Source of the DNA: Spirochaetales bacterium
GTDB lineage: Bacteria > Spirochaetota > Spirochaetia > DSM-27196 > Alkalispirochaetaceae
DNA length: 41,205 bases
Assembly (NCBI GenBank): GCA_028282545.1
Contig: JANQHT010000067.1
Coordinates: forward strand, 1 to 41,205
Direction: 5' to 3'
The notes beneath the pieces were generated by a model that saw only the letters and a list, made by a program, of their open reading frames with translations, did no database searches and was not told where the DNA came from. Shown in pieces: positions 39,934 to 41,205 of this stretch (its first letter is position 1; the number at the start of each line of letters is the position of its first letter). The position numbers and the translations under genes are program-made.

Positions 39934-41205
39934 CTAGGGCTCCCCGAATCGCCCGGTTATCTCGGAAAAGAGTTCCGCGAACTCGCCGGCGCGGCGATAA
40001 AAGACCGCGGGAAACCCGAGGGGCGTGTGAACGCGGTGACGGCCGCCGGCGGTGACGGCCCCGCTCCAGAGGTGAATCCAATCATCGCCGGGGAGGTCAA
40101 CCCGGAGGAGCCGTTGCCCCCGCGATAGTACGGGCCCAACGAAGAGGTCGGAACCGTAGAGGTAACTCAGGGTTTGGGCGCGCCGCGCCGGTCGCCGCGC
40201 ATCGTCGTGGAAAACGAGCGGACGCAACGGCGGAATCCCCGTCGTGTAGTACTCGTCGAGCACGGAACGCCGATAGGGGCGCAAAGCGACAAACACGTCA
40301 ACCATACGCCGCAAATGAGAGAGCGTCGCGGCGTCGCCGTCCCATTGCCAGTTACTGCCGGGCCGGTTGCCTTCGTGATTCCGCATGATCATCGAAAAGG
40401 CGGCCTGTTCCGCCCAGCGTTGGAATAGCTCACGGCTCCGTCTTTTCCAGAAGAGCGTCGTATAGCCGCCGATATCGGAATGGTGAACACCGACACCGGA
40501 CATGCCAAGGGAGAGCGCCGCCGGCAGTACCGAGGGTAGTCCGTCGTGACGGCTCCAGTCGACCATTTGGTCACCCGCCCACGTGGCGGGTACGTATCGA
40601 GAGGAGCCGGTGAACCCGGCGCGCATAAAGAACACGATCTCATCGAGCTTGCCCGTCTCTGCCACCGCCTCGTAGTTTACGCGCGCCCACTGGGCGGGAT
40701 AGCGGTTGTGAAAATCCATGGCCGGAGTACCGTCATACAGCATGGCGTCCGCCGGCAGGTACTCGCCGAAATCCGCCATCCAGCCGTCGAGCCCGAGGTC
40801 GATCATGTTCCGCTTGATCACCGACTTGATCCACGCAACCGCCTCGGGGTTGGTGAGGTCAACGAGTCCGCTGGGGAAGGTCGTCACGACGATCCGATAG
40901 GGCTCTCCGGAGGGATCGCGCACGAGGTACCCCTTGTCGGCCGCTTCCGCGTACTGTGCGCCGTCGGTAGCGAGGAAGGGGTTGATATACCCTAGGAAGC
41001 GTTTCCCCGATCCGTGGAGCTCCTCCAGGAGTCTCGGCATGTCCGGGTAGAGGTGTGCGTCGTACTCCCAGTTCCAGAAAAGCTGGCTCCCGAACGAAGT
41101 TACCCGTCGCCCTTCCCAGTCCTGTGCCCAGACGCCGGTCGTGGTGATCCCCGCTTCATCCGCAACGGCGAGCTTTCGTCGCACGACGTCGCTGCCGCCC
41201 TGCAG
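39934..41205 (-). CDS. yihQ: GH31 sulfoquinovosidase (YihQ-type), 5' part outside window
   Basis: The C-terminal 423 residues of a GH31 glycosidase; the frame remains open at the window end, where LQGGSDVVRRKL continues upstream. Sequence landmarks of sulfoquinovosidases are present: WAQDWEGRRVTSFG, GWMADFGEYLP with the nucleophile Asp (codon 40773-40771), WAGDQMVDWS with the acid/base Asp (codon 40572-40570), and LHHSDIGGYTT-like GVHHSDIGGYTTLF. These correspond to D405 and D472 of E. coli YihQ. It would release sulfoquinovose from plant or algal sulfolipid glycosides. The rest of the pathway is not in the window. Confidence 0.92.
   Translation of the reverse strand: MQGGSDVVRRKLAVADEAGITTTGVWAQDWEGRRVTSFGSQLFWNWEYDAHLYPDMPRLLEELHGSGKRFLGYINPFLATDGAQYAEAADKGYLVRDPSGEPYRIVVTTFPSGLVDLTNPEAVAWIKSVIKRNMIDLGLDGWMADFGEYLPADAMLYDGTPAMDFHNRYPAQWARVNYEAVAETGKLDEIVFFMRAGFTGSSRYVPATWAGDQMVDWSRHDGLPSVLPAALSLGMSGVGVHHSDIGGYTTLFWKRRSRELFQRWAEQAAFSMIMRNHEGNRPGSNWQWDGDAATLSHLRRMVDVFVALRPYRRSVLDEYYTTGIPPLRPLVFHDDARRPARRAQTLSYLYGSDLFVGPVLSRGQRLLRVDLPGDDWIHLWSGAVTAGGRHRVHTPLGFPAVFYRRAGEFAELFSEITGRFGEP

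Overview
The window is GC-rich chromosomal DNA, densely coded, with genes mostly packed in overlapping operons. The gene set suggests a free-living, fermentative, anaerobic bacterium, most likely a high-GC member of the Spirochaetes. This assignment is an inference from the gene set, not from a marker gene. The supporting genes are an [FeFe]-hydrogenase of the HydABC type, an MBX/Mrp-type ion-pumping oxidoreductase, membrane-anchored PilZ and GGDEF proteins, an HPr-domain protein and DUF3179. No rRNA, tRNA, CRISPR array or insertion sequence was seen. No stretch of 300 bases lacks a gene; the largest gaps are 37957-38205 and 8691-8921.

Region 1 (1-8690, minus strand) is one long operon for a membrane-bound MBX-type complex. 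It is transcribed in the order MnhE, MnhF, MnhG, MbxD, MnhB, MnhC, a fused double MrpD antiporter, NuoH, NuoB, NuoC and NuoD. The NuoD gene runs off the start of the window, and a ferredoxin-like NuoI/MbxN gene may lie beyond. The gene order matches the archaeal mbx operon, but the two MrpD-like subunits are one 1100-residue protein, and the NuoB- and NuoD-like subunits have altered cysteine motifs. A promoter whose -10 element lies inside a perfect 11-bp inverted repeat precedes the operon.

Region 2 (8760-22894) holds an unusual Hsp70-substrate-domain/LysM membrane protein with a small partner gene. A plus-strand series follows: GlgE maltosyltransferase, a PilZ protein, an HPr-domain protein, a very large Reg_prop hybrid histidine kinase, a dihydroorotate-dehydrogenase-like flavoprotein, the YchF ATPase, a PAS-GAF-GGDEF cyclase and SurE.

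Region 3 (22911-32224) contains an aquaporin-arsC pair, probably for arsenic, a membrane GAF protein, and the hydCBA operon for an electron-bifurcating hydrogenase. In that operon HydB is fused to a GltD/NfnL-like flavoprotein. A MATE exporter follows. A rho-independent terminator for hydCBA lies inside the 3' end of the opposing GAF gene.

Region 4 (32331-41205) is a signalling cluster: a histidine kinase with a four-cysteine motif in its ATP lid, a GGDEF protein and a REC-PAS-histidine kinase. After it come a HEAT-repeat secreted protein, HAD phosphatase, hypoxanthine phosphoribosyltransferase, DUF3179 and DUF4174-like proteins, and the C-terminal part of a GH31 sulfoquinovosidase.

HydABC would couple NADH and reduced ferredoxin to H2, while the MBX complex would use ferredoxin electrons to build an ion gradient, so the two operons plausibly share the ferredoxin pool. 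Several genes without a Shine-Dalgarno sequence have a -35/-10 promoter whose -10 ends 6 or 7 nt before the start codon, the geometry expected of leaderless mRNAs.
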